In this document: positions 26,372 to 35,049 of the stretch, one piece after another | How positions within the stretch are numbered: the stretch's first letter is position 1 | How the letters are laid out: each line of letters starts with the position of its first letter | Assembly: GCA_013416795.1 (NCBI GenBank) | Contig: RQSC01000007.1 | Span: 144,813-183,409 of the forward strand | Origin: Prasinococcaceae sp. CCMP 1430 | Taxonomy: Eukaryota; Prasinodermophyta; Palmophyllophyceae; Prasinococcales; Prasinococcaceae | Direction: 5' to 3' | Length of the DNA: 38,597 nt | Notes under the pieces: model-generated | Database searches by the model: none | What the model saw: the letters and a program-made list of their open reading frames with translations, nothing else | Told to the model about the DNA's origin: nothing | Position numbers and translations under genes: made by a program

Positions 26372-27118
26372 AAGAAGATAAACAAGCGCGCGTACGGCAA
26401 TGTCCGCAAGCAGGAGCGTGAGGAGAAAGCCAGGCAGGCACACGAGCGCCAGGCGCAGCAGCAACAGAGGAAGCACAAGCGGCGGCGAACAGAGATCACG
26501 GACGGCGCGTCGCTCGCCGAGGCGTGCGCGGCATACCGCGAGCGCCACAGCGTGGAGCGTGTGCCCGACGCGCCAGCGAAGGCGACGGTCGTCGTTGGCA
26601 ACGAGGCCGCGCTGGTCTCGGAGATAGTCACCGAGGCGGGCGGTCACGCCGAATCCAGGCAGCTGCACGCGCTCGTCCTCTCAGGCGCCGCTCTTCGCTG
26701 TGTAGACGTATACAAGGCGCTGCGGGGCGCGGCGCCGGCAACCCGTCCGCTAAAGCTCTTCGCGAAGCACATCAAGCCGCCGGAGCAGGTGGCGCAGCTC
26801 AGGCAGGCAGGACCCCGCGCCGCGGGCGCGGGCACGCCCGGACGCGTGAGGCAGCTGGCGCAGATGGGCGCGCTCGACCTCGAGTCTCTGCAGGTCCTCG
26901 TGCTGGACTGCCGCAAGGACTCGAAGGACTTCCAGCTCTGCTCACATCCGGACACAGCGGCAGACACACTGCACCTTGTGCACGAGTGTGTCAACGCGCG
27001 CGTCGTCGTCTGGCTCAGCGGCGACGACGCCAGCTTTGCCGCCGCGGCGCAGCTTGGAAACGTCGACGACGCCAACGACGATGGCGCCGTCGTCGACGCT
27101 TCTCTGCTCGAGGACTAG
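26372..27118 (+). CDS. CMSS1: CMS1-family 90S pre-ribosome protein, N-terminus unresolved
   Basis: CMS1 is a nucleolar protein of early 40S ribosomal subunit assembly with a degenerate DEAD-helicase-like fold. The sequence starts in a basic helix (KKINKRAYGNVRKQEREEKA), then KRRRTEITDG, which matches the KRRKKKITD region of human CMSS1. It goes on with LHALVLSGAALRCVDVYKAL, PLKLFAKHIKPPEQVAQL and the family hallmark GTPGRVRQLAQMGALDLESL, then VLVLDCRKDSKDFQL. No ATP-binding Walker motif is seen, as expected. 26372 is the first full codon after a possible acceptor (CGGAG, with CTGAC just before it); the start codon was not found. Convergent with the histone-fold gene; TGTACA lies 40 bases after the stop. 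Confidence 0.82.
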   Translation, partial: KKINKRAYGNVRKQEREEKARQAHERQAQQQQRKHKRRRTEITDGASLAEACAAYRERHSVERVPDAPAKATVVVGNEAALVSEIVTEAGGHAESRQLHALVLSGAALRCVDVYKALRGAAPATRPLKLFAKHIKPPEQVAQLRQAGPRAAGAGTPGRVRQLAQMGALDLESLQVLVLDCRKDSKDFQLCSHPDTAADTLHLVHECVNARVVVWLSGDDASFAAAAQLGNVDDANDDGAVVDASLLED

Positions 27119-27337
27119 AGCGCATGTTGTGGGCACTCGCAACTCAAGTAAGACAATGTACAATTACCTTGACGGCGCAGGCGCAGTGCGCAGGACCGAC
27201 CGCGACGCAGCGCTATGCATGGGGTATCGCGTTCAGTGGGACATCGCCCCACATTGCGCTGCTCGCGAGGCGACGCCCCGAAGGCGTGCGCTCGGCCGGA
27301 AGGCGAGGCAGGTGGATGCTGCACGCCAGGCACGCCC

Positions 27338-27673
27338 CTATTGCTCGCCCTCGCCCTCATCGTCACCGGCATGGGCATCCTCCGGCTCATCACCACCCTC
27401 GGCGAAGTCTGCAACAACGTCCCGTAGGAAGTCGTAGTCCTCCACCGCGTCCACCACCGCCTTGAGGTCCCCGATGCTCACCGTCTTGGCGTCGCGCTCC
27501 TTGGTCTTCTCTGCGGCCTCCTTGGCGAGCGCGCCGATGAAGAGCTCGAGCGCCTTCGAAATGAGGATTGGTGTGGTCTGGCCAATCTTGCCGACTTCGT
27601 CGTCGGCGAGCATCATCTTGCGAATGCGCGAGGCCGGGAACTTGAGCTCCGCCGCCTCCTTGCATCCGCGCAT
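27338..27673 (-). CDS. Histone-fold protein (NC2-alpha / Dpb3 / CHRAC-like)
   Basis: A 111-residue H2A-like histone-fold protein. KFPASRIRKMMLADDEVGKIG is the first helix and loop of the CBF/NF-Y/HMF family. TPILISKALELFIGALAKEA is the long second helix and AKTVSIGDLKAVVDAVEDYDFL the third. Such proteins pair with an H2B-like partner in transcription repression (NC2), DNA polymerase epsilon or chromatin remodelling. The motif wording lies between these groups, so I give no symbol. The C-terminus is acidic (GDDEGEGEQ). The ATG at 27673 lies 26 bases inside a single N at 27699. Divergent from the small ORF at 27703. Confidence 0.75.
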   Translation of the reverse strand: MRGCKEAAELKFPASRIRKMMLADDEVGKIGQTTPILISKALELFIGALAKEAAEKTKERDAKTVSIGDLKAVVDAVEDYDFLRDVVADFAEGGDEPEDAHAGDDEGEGEQ

Positions 27674-27702
27674 GGCTGCGCTCCGCCCCGTCCCCCCCNC
27701 GC

Positions 27703-27843
27703 ATGTATCTGACGCACACGTTGATGCGCGCGTCGTCGCGATTTGCCCTCGCGCGCATTGCCTCGTGCAGCAAGAAGGCCGAGACCGGCGCCCCCGAGCC
27801 GAAGACGAAGGCCAAGGACAACAAGCCTGTCTTCAACGATTAA
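27703..27843 (+). CDS. Small ORF, possible mitochondrial peptide
   Basis: A 46-codon frame, MYLTHTLMRASSRFALARIA followed by SCSKK and a Lys/Pro-rich tail ending DNKPVFND. The N-terminus is basic, hydroxylated and free of acids, like a mitochondrial targeting sequence; the tail is hydrophilic. I do not recognise a family. It starts four bases after an ambiguous N, so an upstream part may be missing. It would share a promoter with the histone-fold gene, whose ATG is 29 bases away. Coding status is uncertain. Confidence 0.35.
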   Translation: MYLTHTLMRASSRFALARIASCSKKAETGAPEPKTKAKDNKPVFND

Positions 27844-28269
27844 AGATCTGTACGTGACATTGCCAGACTGTGACTACACTACGTTGATGCGCAGGGACGT
27901 TGCGTCCGGAGGCGCGTGCGCGCGCGTGAAGCGAGCGGCGAGCTGGTGCGGCCGAGCGCGCGAGCGCTCGCAACCGTCCCTGTCCTTGCAGCTGGGCCAG
28001 AGGATGACGATGGCCAGCGCCAGAACGCGTAGGCCTGCTCGACACTATTGCACGGCCTGGGAGTTCGTCAGCACCCCCCCGTCCGGCCCGGCCTCCTGCA
28101 GTACGAGGTCTGTGACGCGGGCGTGGGAGGGGGCAAGAAGAGGGTGGGAGGTACGGTGTACCCCTTCGGACGCTTGAACCTCCGCGGAGGCCTTACCGGC
28201 GGGGGAAAGCGAGGAGGGGAGGAGCGGGTTGCGCGCCGGGCGCCGCTTTAGCGTCCCCGCGCGAGAGGC
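27844..28269. other. Intergenic region before the RNA polymerase III gene
   Basis: No gene is recognised with confidence. TGTACG lies just after the small ORF. On the minus strand a hydrophobic stretch (LALAIVILWPSCKDRD) after an intron-like CTGAC...CAG could be a last exon, but nothing supports it further. CCTCCGCGGAGG is a 12-base palindrome near 28180. The last 60 bases are the G-rich leader of the polymerase gene. Confidence 0.4.
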
Positions 28270-31200
28270 ATGTGCCCACCGGAGGACGCCATGGGGGGTG
28301 GCGGCGGCGAGGAGGCAGTGCAGACGTTCGGGGCGGATGGCGACGCGCCGGCGGGCACCCACACAGAGTTGCTCGACAAGCCGTGCTTTGCTGAGGCGCA
28401 GCGGCCGCGCACGATCGAGCACATCCGCTTTGGCCTGCTGTCGACCGACGACGTGGTGCGTCGGGCGGAGTTAAAGGTCACCGAGCGCAACCTCTACGCG
28501 CTGCCGCAGCGCAAGCCGCTGCCGGGAGGCGTGCTGGACCCACGCCTGGGCACTACCGACAAGCGGGGTGTATGCCAAACCTGTAAGGGCACGCTGTCCG
28601 AGTGCGCGGGCCACTACGGCTACATCCACCTCTACCTCCCCGTCTTCCACATCGGCTACTTCAAGTCGGTGCTCACTCTTCTTCAGTGCGTGTGCAAGCG
28701 CTGCTCTCGCGTGCTGCTGCCGGAAGACCCCGCGTTAAACGAGTCGCGACAAACGCAAGCATGGCTGAGGGGAATGCGAGACCCCCGCAGGGATGTGGGC
28801 TACCGCCGCGCCTTGCTCAAGAAAATCATTGAGGCGTGCAAGCGATGCAAGACCTGCCCGCATTGCGGCACGGCGAATGGCGCCGTCCGCAAGGTCGCGT
28901 CCGCCCTCAAGATCACGCACGACCCCTGGGGAAAGGACGGGCTTCCCGACGACGTCATCAAGGACTACCTGAACGCACGCGACAGGAACAAGGACCTCGG
29001 CACGCTCATGGCCTCCAACAAGGCGGTCGAGGACCTCACTCCTGTGCGCGTGCTGGAGATCTTCCAGGCGATGCCGCCGCGCGACTGCGAGCTGCTTGAT
29101 CTCAAGGAACGCCCCGAGCGCCTCATCCTGACGCACCTGACGGTGCCGCCAGTGTGCATCCGGCCATCTGTCGAAATGGAGGGCCAGCAGGGTACGAACG
29201 AGGACGACATCACGATGACGCTCATGCAGATCATCGAGGTGAACAACTCGGTGCGCAAAGGCCTGGAGGGCTCGCACTCGCCGAACAACCTCGCCGAGAA
29301 TTGGGACTTCCTCCAGGTCAAGGTTGCGCAGTTTATAGACTCTGGCCTGCCGGGCCTGCCGCCGTCTTACCAGGGCAACTCCAAGCCCATGAAGGGGTTC
29401 GTGCAGCGCCTCAAGGGCAAGCAGGGCCGCTTCCGCGGAAACCTCAGCGGCAAGCGCGTCGACTTCAGCGGGCGCACCGTCATCAGCCCCGACCCCAACT
29501 TGCGCATTGACCAGGTTGGCGTGCCCGAGCACATGGCGAAGACGCTCACGTTTCCTGAGCCCGTCAACAGCAGCAACATCCGCGAGCTGGCGCGCTGTGT
29601 GAAGAATGGCGTGAAGAGGCACCCCGGCGCGAACTTCCTGACGAAGAAGAAGGACGGCATCAAGACCTACCTCAAGTTCGCCTCGCGCAACGAGATGGCG
29701 GAGCACCTGGAGCCCGGCGACATCGTGGAGCGCCACCTGCGGGACGGCGACGTCGTGCTCTTCAACCGCCAGCCCTCGCTGCACAAGATGTCCATCATGG
29801 CGCACCGCGTGGTCGTGAAGAAGTGGCGCACGCTACGCTTCAACGAATGTGTGTGCGCGCCGTACAACGCCGACTTCGACGGCGACGAGATGAATTTGCA
29901 CGTGCCGCAGACGTACGAGGCGCGCTCAGAGGCACTTGAGCTCATGGGCGTTCACAACAACCTCTTCACGCCAAAGAACAGCGAGGCCCTTGTGTGCGCC
30001 ACGCAGGACTTCCTCACGAGCGCGTTCCTCCTTACGCGCCGCGACACTTTCGTCGACCGCTCCGAGCTTGGGCTCTTCCTGTCGCACATGGAGCTCCCTG
30101 ACTGCCACAATCTGGCGGCGCCTGTCATTCCGCCGCCGGCTGTCCTCAAGCCGGTCGAGCTCTGGACGGGCAAGCAGGTCATGAGCATCATGGTCCACCG
30201 CGCAATAACCTTCGCGCGCGCGGACGTCAACGGCGGAAAAGGCTCGTCGCCCGTGGGCACCTTCGGTGACATCGCTGTCCGTGGCATCACCACCGAGGTG
30301 AAGGAGCGCACGTACACTGACGGCGAGCACATGTGTGTGATGGACGGCTACGTGCACTTTAAGAACGGCGAGCTGCTCTCGGGACGCGTCGGTAAAGGCG
30401 CGCTGGGAGGCTCGAAGGCCGGCCTCTTCAGCGTGCTCGCGCGCGAGAGAGGCCCGAAAACAGCGGCTTCCGCCATGAATGTGCTCAGCCGCGTGTCGGC
30501 TCGCTGGATCGGTGAGCGCGGCTTTAGCATTGGCATCGGCGACGTGACTCCCGGCCCGAGGCTTCGCGAATTGAAGGACAGTACAGTCCAGGCGGGCTAC
30601 GACACATGCGACAACCACATCGACTCGTACCAGAAGGGCACGCTCACGCTGCAGGCGGGCTGCGACGCCGACCAGACGCTCGAGGCGAAGGTTACCGGCG
30701 AGCTCAACAAGATCCGCGAGGAGACTGGCCGCGTGTGTCAGCGCGAGCTCGGGCCGCACAACAGCACCCTGGTGATGGCGCAGGCGGGCTCCAAAGGGAG
30801 CGCCATCAACATTTCGCAGATGGTCGCCTGCGTGGGTCAGCAAACCGTCAGCGGCCAGCGCGCCCCCAACGGCTTCCTCGATCGCTCGCTGCCTCACTTC
30901 AAGCGTCGCGCGCGCGAGCCTGCGGCCAAGGGCTTCGTTGCCAGCTCGTTCTTCACGGGTCTCACGCCCACCGAGTTTTTCTTCCACACCATGGGAGGCC
31001 GCGAGGGTTTGGTGGACACAGCCGTGAAGACAGCTGAGACGGGGTACATGTCACGCCGCCTTATGAAGGCGCTCGAGGACCTGAGCGCGCAGTACGACGG
31101 CACCGTTCGAAACAGTTCCTCGAACATCGTGCAGCTTGTGTACGGCGACGACGGCCTGGACCCAGTCCTCATGGAGGGCAGCAGCTCGCCGGTCGACACC

Positions 31201-32772
31201 AAACGTGTCATGAAGCAGGTGCAGGCAGTCATTCCCAGGCGAGGGGAGGCCCCGCTGGGCCCTTCGATGCTGTCGGACTGCATTGAGGAGGTGCTGGCAG
31301 ATGCCCTCAAGGCTGCGGACGTGCTCGAGAGCGAACGGGACGATGTGCTGCGGGAGGCGATGACAGAGCCCAGCGAAGACGAGAGCTTGGTCCAATCGGA
31401 CGGCCGTTCGCGCGCGATGGGCAATTTTGTGCGCAAGCTGCGCGAGTTCTGCGATGGCGTCGCGCTGGAGACCGACAAGAAGGCGAAGCAACTGGGCTAC
31501 GGTGCAGACTGGGAGACCGCTGACTCTGACATTACGCCCATCGACATTGAGCTGATGGGTGGCCTCACGAGGGCTCAGCTTGTGGAGCTGGTCGCCACGT
31601 GCGTGCGCAAGTATTGCGCGAAGCGCGTGGAGCCTGGCAGCGCCGTGGGTGCGGTGGGCGCGCAGAGTATCGGCGAGCCCGGCACGCAGATGACCCTGAA
31701 GACGTTTCACTTCGCCGGTGTGGCCAGCATGAACGTCACCCTGGGCGTGCCCCGCATCAAAGAGATCATCAACGCCAGCAAGAACATCTCGACCCCGATT
31801 ATCACGGTGAAGCTTGAGAACGACCACGACGAGACTGCCGCACGCATGGTCAAGGCGCGAATTGAGAAGACCACGCTTGGCGACGTGGCAAAGCACGTGC
31901 GCAGCGTGCTGTCCTCCCGCCGCAGCTACATCGAGGTCGAGCTTGACTCCGAGGCCATCTCCAACTTGCAGCTCAAGATTGATGTGCAGAGCGTCGTTAC
32001 GAAGGTTCTATCCTCCAAGCTCAAGATCGCCGATCACGAAGTCAGGGTTACCGGCAAGTACAAGTTTGTGGTGCTCGTGAATGGACAAGCTCGCAGCCGC
32101 TCGGCTGCAGCCGAGGCCGAGGCCGCCAAGCTCTCGAACAACCCGTTCTTTAAACTGCAGAGCCTGCGCGCTGCACTGCCACAGGTCATCATCAAAGGCA
32201 TTGGCTCGGTGGAGCGTGCGGTGATCAACCAGGAAGACGGCAAGTACAACCTCCTCGTGGAGGGCACCAACATGTGCGAAGTAATGGGAACGGAGGGAGT
32301 CTGCGGAGAGCAGACCACCACCAACCACGTGATGGAGGCGGAAAAGACGCTGGGCATCGAGGCCGCGCGAAGCACTATCATCAGTCAGGTGGAATTCACC
32401 ATGAACTCGCACGGCATGTCCATCGACCGGCGCCACTCCATGCTGCTGGCGGACGTCATGACGTACAAGGGGGAGGTCCTGGGCATCACGCGCTTCGGCA
32501 TCGCCAAAATGAAGGAGAGCGTGCTCATGCTGGCGTCATTTGAGAAGACCACTGACCACCTCTACGACGCCGCTCTGCATGGTCGCGTTGACAAGATCGA
32601 CGGCGTGTCTGAGAGCATTATCATGGGCATGCCCGCGCCCGTCGGCAGCGGCACATTCAAGCTCGTTATGCACGACGAGCACGGCCCCACGGCGTCCAGG
32701 CCGCGCGCGCGGAAGGGCAAGACGTCCAAACAGATGTTTGTCGACGAGCCGTTCATTGAGCCGCTCACATGA
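28270..32772 (+). CDS. POLR3A: RNA polymerase III largest subunit (RPC1)
   Basis: The catalytic subunit of the polymerase that makes tRNA and 5S rRNA. 1500 residues in one exon, about 100 longer than the human protein. The clamp zinc site is CQTCKGTLSECAGHYGYIHL with CKRCSRV. The active-site magnesium motif NADFDGDEMN is at residues 533-542. The lid and rudder region has FRGNLSGKRVDFSGRTVISP, the funnel RELGPHNSTLVM, then MAQAGSKGSAINISQM and FFFHTMGGREGLVDTAVKTA. The trigger-loop region is AQSIGEPGTQMTLKTFHFAG, followed by VPRIKEIINASKNISTPIIT, wording typical of Pol III rather than Pol I or II. The N-terminal 30 residues are a Gly/Ala/Glu extension. ATGs at 28270 and 28291 are both possible. 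The long intronless frame is unusual for this window but matches the demethylase gene. Confidence 0.95.
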   Translation: MCPPEDAMGGGGGEEAVQTFGADGDAPAGTHTELLDKPCFAEAQRPRTIEHIRFGLLSTDDVVRRAELKVTERNLYALPQRKPLPGGVLDPRLGTTDKRGVCQTCKGTLSECAGHYGYIHLYLPVFHIGYFKSVLTLLQCVCKRCSRVLLPEDPALNESRQTQAWLRGMRDPRRDVGYRRALLKKIIEACKRCKTCPHCGTANGAVRKVASALKITHDPWGKDGLPDDVIKDYLNARDRNKDLGTLMASNKAVEDLTPVRVLEIFQAMPPRDCELLDLKERPERLILTHLTVPPVCIRPSVEMEGQQGTNEDDITMTLMQIIEVNNSVRKGLEGSHSPNNLAENWDFLQVKVAQFIDSGLPGLPPSYQGNSKPMKGFVQRLKGKQGRFRGNLSGKRVDFSGRTVISPDPNLRIDQVGVPEHMAKTLTFPEPVNSSNIRELARCVKNGVKRHPGANFLTKKKDGIKTYLKFASRNEMAEHLEPGDIVERHLRDGDVVLFNRQPSLHKMSIMAHRVVVKKWRTLRFNECVCAPYNADFDGDEMNLHVPQTYEARSEALELMGVHNNLFTPKNSEALVCATQDFLTSAFLLTRRDTFVDRSELGLFLSHMELPDCHNLAAPVIPPPAVLKPVELWTGKQVMSIMVHRAITFARADVNGGKGSSPVGTFGDIAVRGITTEVKERTYTDGEHMCVMDGYVHFKNGELLSGRVGKGALGGSKAGLFSVLARERGPKTAASAMNVLSRVSARWIGERGFSIGIGDVTPGPRLRELKDSTVQAGYDTCDNHIDSYQKGTLTLQAGCDADQTLEAKVTGELNKIREETGRVCQRELGPHNSTLVMAQAGSKGSAINISQMVACVGQQTVSGQRAPNGFLDRSLPHFKRRAREPAAKGFVASSFFTGLTPTEFFFHTMGGREGLVDTAVKTAETGYMSRRLMKALEDLSAQYDGTVRNSSSNIVQLVYGDDGLDPVLMEGSSSPVDTKRVMKQVQAVIPRRGEAPLGPSMLSDCIEEVLADALKAADVLESERDDVLREAMTEPSEDESLVQSDGRSRAMGNFVRKLREFCDGVALETDKKAKQLGYGADWETADSDITPIDIELMGGLTRAQLVELVATCVRKYCAKRVEPGSAVGAVGAQSIGEPGTQMTLKTFHFAGVASMNVTLGVPRIKEIINASKNISTPIITVKLENDHDETAARMVKARIEKTTLGDVAKHVRSVLSSRRSYIEVELDSEAISNLQLKIDVQSVVTKVLSSKLKIADHEVRVTGKYKFVVLVNGQARSRSAAAEAEAAKLSNNPFFKLQSLRAALPQVIIKGIGSVERAVINQEDGKYNLLVEGTNMCEVMGTEGVCGEQTTTNHVMEAEKTLGIEAARSTIISQVEFTMNSHGMSIDRRHSMLLADVMTYKGEVLGITRFGIAKMKESVLMLASFEKTTDHLYDAALHGRVDKIDGVSESIIMGMPAPVGSGTFKLVMHDEHGPTASRPRARKGKTSKQMFVDEPFIEPLT

Positions 32773-32861
32773 GACACGCTTGGGCCGATAAACATACATA
32801 CATAATAAGGGGTGATATGACGTTACGACACATTGGCCATCGCCGCGTTCCTTCGTTGCAC

Positions 32862-34703
32862 TCATTCCGCCACCGCTGAGATGGGCGTAGCCGCGGCCAC
32901 CCTCAGGCCCGCGCTGGTGGAGCGCCCACGCGCGCCTGAGCGCAGGGCTTTGTGGCTCTCGTCATCGGTCGTTTCCGTGAAGTCGGTTGAGTCCCCCATG
33001 ATCGAGCCGGCCTCCTCATCGCGGCTGTCTAGCAGGAGCTCACGCAGCTGGCTGACCGCGTCCCCTTCCTCGCGAGGGGAGGAGCCGCCCCCGCGAACGC
33101 CGTGCGCGTTCACACCCACGTGCATGAACATCACGTGCGTGCTGTCGGTGTCGGTCTCGACGTCGCTGCCAAACGCGTCGTCGTTGGGCTCTCCATCGTG
33201 GTCGTCGTCCGCGTCGCCAGCGTCGTCCGCGTCGTCCACGTCGCCCGCACAGATGCCCACGCCGTCTCTCCCGTAGCCTCTGTGACCGCCCTCTCGGCTG
33301 CCGCGAGCGTCGTGCTCCTCATCGCTGCAGTCGCCGTCGCTGTGATCGCTCGCCGCGCCGACGTCCTTATCGTCGCTGCGGTGGCGGCGGATAAACGCTA
33401 ACATGCCCTTCGAGGTCCATGGGGAGCTCGCCACCTGTGCGGAGAACAGCTCCCGCACAGGACGAGCTGAGCGCTTACGAGAGGCCGGCAGTTGTTCTTC
33501 ACCCGCCCGCTGCGGCGGTTCCGCTTGCTTGCCCTGTCGCTCCGCCCGCTGCTGTTGCTCCTGCCTCGGCGCGCGCTCCACAAGGAGTGGCTTGCCAGCG
33601 GCCATGTGCTTCACGCACGCAAAGACAGTACTCGATAAGATCGAGACGCTGCGGTCAACGTTTGAGTTGCTCAGCCTCGGCACCCCCACCTTGTCAGCCT
33701 TGGTGATGAGCCAGTCCTGGATGGTGCGGATGTTGCGCAAATACTTGACGTACTTGTTCTTGGCCGGATCGAGTGTCATGTACTTGGCGCGCACGGCGAA
33801 GCGCTCGCGGTGCTTATTCTCGTCACGAATGTAGATAAGGAATGGCACGGCGGAGCGATGCCTGCGCATGAGCTCCACCACAAGATTCAGGCTCAGGTGC
33901 ACGCCCTCCACGACGACACTCTCCAGGCGCTGCTCGCAGCGCGCGAGGAGCGCGCCGACCTGTGAAATGACCTTGCTGCTCTGGTCCTTGTACCCAATAA
34001 TGCAGCGGCGGTCGGCGCTCTGGGACGCGGGCGTGCCCCCTCCCCCGCCGCTGTTCTCCGCGCTGCCACCACCACCAACACTTCCTGCGCCCCTTGCACG
34101 CGCGCCAGCTTCGGAACCGACGGCAGTGACGAGATCCCCCGCCTCGTAGCTCGACGCGAACAGGATGGGGTCCCTCTCTGCGGTGGTCTTGGAGCGCAGC
34201 ACATGGCGCAGCGAGTCTGTGCTGACGACCGTGGTGATACCGAGGTGCGCAGCCAGCAGGCTCGCCAGCGTGCTCTTGCCGCAGCCGCTCGTGCCGCTGA
34301 GGAGTACGCTCACACTGCGTCGGCGCTCCGAGATGGACATCGCCACCCGGAGGTCGTCCATGTCGACCGCGTACCCCTGCTGCGAGAGCTCACACGACAC
34401 CACCTCCTCGAAGGCGCCGCGCGAGAGAGCGACGGCGCCCGGCAGTGCCTGCTCAGGCAGCCCCCGGCAGCACGCCCCCGCCAGCGCCCCTGGCGTGCAC
34501 CGCGCGAACACGCGCTCGCACATACGCTGGGCGTGGCGCGGCTTGGCGCCGAGCATGTGCAGCGCGGGCTGCAGCAGGTGCGGCGAGTAGCGGGGCGGCC
34601 GGGCGGGCCGCGCCGTCCCGTCCGCGAGCACCGGCTCGTCGTCCACCACATAGACGTGATCGGGCGGCCGCGGGGCCGCCCCGGGCGGCTCGCCCGGCGC
34701 CAT
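32862..34703 (-). CDS. LPA1-like P-loop kinase (2-phosphoglycerate kinase-related)
   Basis: Homolog of plant LOW PHYTIC ACID 1, needed for normal phytate levels; its exact substrate is not settled. 613 residues in one exon. The N-terminus (VYVVDDEPVL, PRYSPHLLQPALHMLGAKPR) fits the ATP-cone-like domain of LPA1. The kinase core has Walker A LLSGTSGCGKST, then LGITTVVSTDSLRHVLRS, ESVVVEGVHLSLN, FAVRAKYMTLDPAKNKYVKY and RNIRTIQDWL, all close to the plant protein. The last 200 residues are acidic and probably disordered. Start chosen at the ATG of MAPGEPPGAAP (34703), because the open frame beyond (to 35009) runs through AT-rich palindromic DNA. Convergent with the polymerase gene, 89 bases between stops. 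Confidence 0.88.
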   Translation of the reverse strand: MAPGEPPGAAPRPPDHVYVVDDEPVLADGTARPARPPRYSPHLLQPALHMLGAKPRHAQRMCERVFARCTPGALAGACCRGLPEQALPGAVALSRGAFEEVVSCELSQQGYAVDMDDLRVAMSISERRRSVSVLLSGTSGCGKSTLASLLAAHLGITTVVSTDSLRHVLRSKTTAERDPILFASSYEAGDLVTAVGSEAGARARGAGSVGGGGSAENSGGGGGTPASQSADRRCIIGYKDQSSKVISQVGALLARCEQRLESVVVEGVHLSLNLVVELMRRHRSAVPFLIYIRDENKHRERFAVRAKYMTLDPAKNKYVKYLRNIRTIQDWLITKADKVGVPRLSNSNVDRSVSILSSTVFACVKHMAAGKPLLVERAPRQEQQQRAERQGKQAEPPQRAGEEQLPASRKRSARPVRELFSAQVASSPWTSKGMLAFIRRHRSDDKDVGAASDHSDGDCSDEEHDARGSREGGHRGYGRDGVGICAGDVDDADDAGDADDDHDGEPNDDAFGSDVETDTDSTHVMFMHVGVNAHGVRGGGSSPREEGDAVSQLRELLLDSRDEEAGSIMGDSTDFTETTDDESHKALRSGARGRSTSAGLRVAAATPISAVAE

Positions 34704-35049
34704 CTCGCGGCGCCGGCGCCGCGCGCGCGCTGTGCCGCGCGCAACGGGGCCGCTCGATGCACGCCGACCCCAATCCTGACCCGACCGTGAATCCCAATTT
34801 ACATGTACCAATTGGTACCATCCATGGTAGCGGAAGGGAGTTGATCGCAGGAGGGTTCGCAATTCGGTGGACGCAGCGAAGCGCAGGTGCTCGCGCAGGC
34901 GAGCCTGGCTGGGATGTGTGAGCACGGCGCTGAGCACAGCAGACTTGGAGCAGAGCCCGTGCGCGGGCGTCGCACGACGAATGGGTCGTTTAGAAGTATG
35001 TGTGGGCAATCACTAGTGCAGATATATGCATCCCTCGCCCGACTCTAGA
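34704..35049. promoter_or_regulatory. LPA1 5' flank with palindrome cluster; HSP70 3' end
   Basis: Lies between the start of LPA1 and the stop of the HSP70 gene, both on the minus strand. TACCAATTGGTA (34806-34817) is a perfect 12-base palindrome and runs into GGTACC and CCATGG; TGGTACCATC (34813-34822) is also found at 10129-10138. This AT-rich patch is about 105 bases before the LPA1 start, a likely promoter place. No other gene seen. Confidence 0.45.

Noticed and set aside
27860-28040. Minus-strand hydrophobic exon (LALAIVILWPSCKDRD)
   Set aside because: Preceded by an intron-like CTGAC...CAG, but no partner exon, no homology and a nearby in-frame stop.
28150-28230. tRNA-like element (GGTTCAAGCG on the minus strand)
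   Set aside because: The T-loop-like bases lack a pairable stem and no acceptor or anticodon arm could be found.
29926-30987. 353-residue minus-strand frame
   Set aside because: Antisense to the RNA polymerase III gene, where codon bias creates long open frames.
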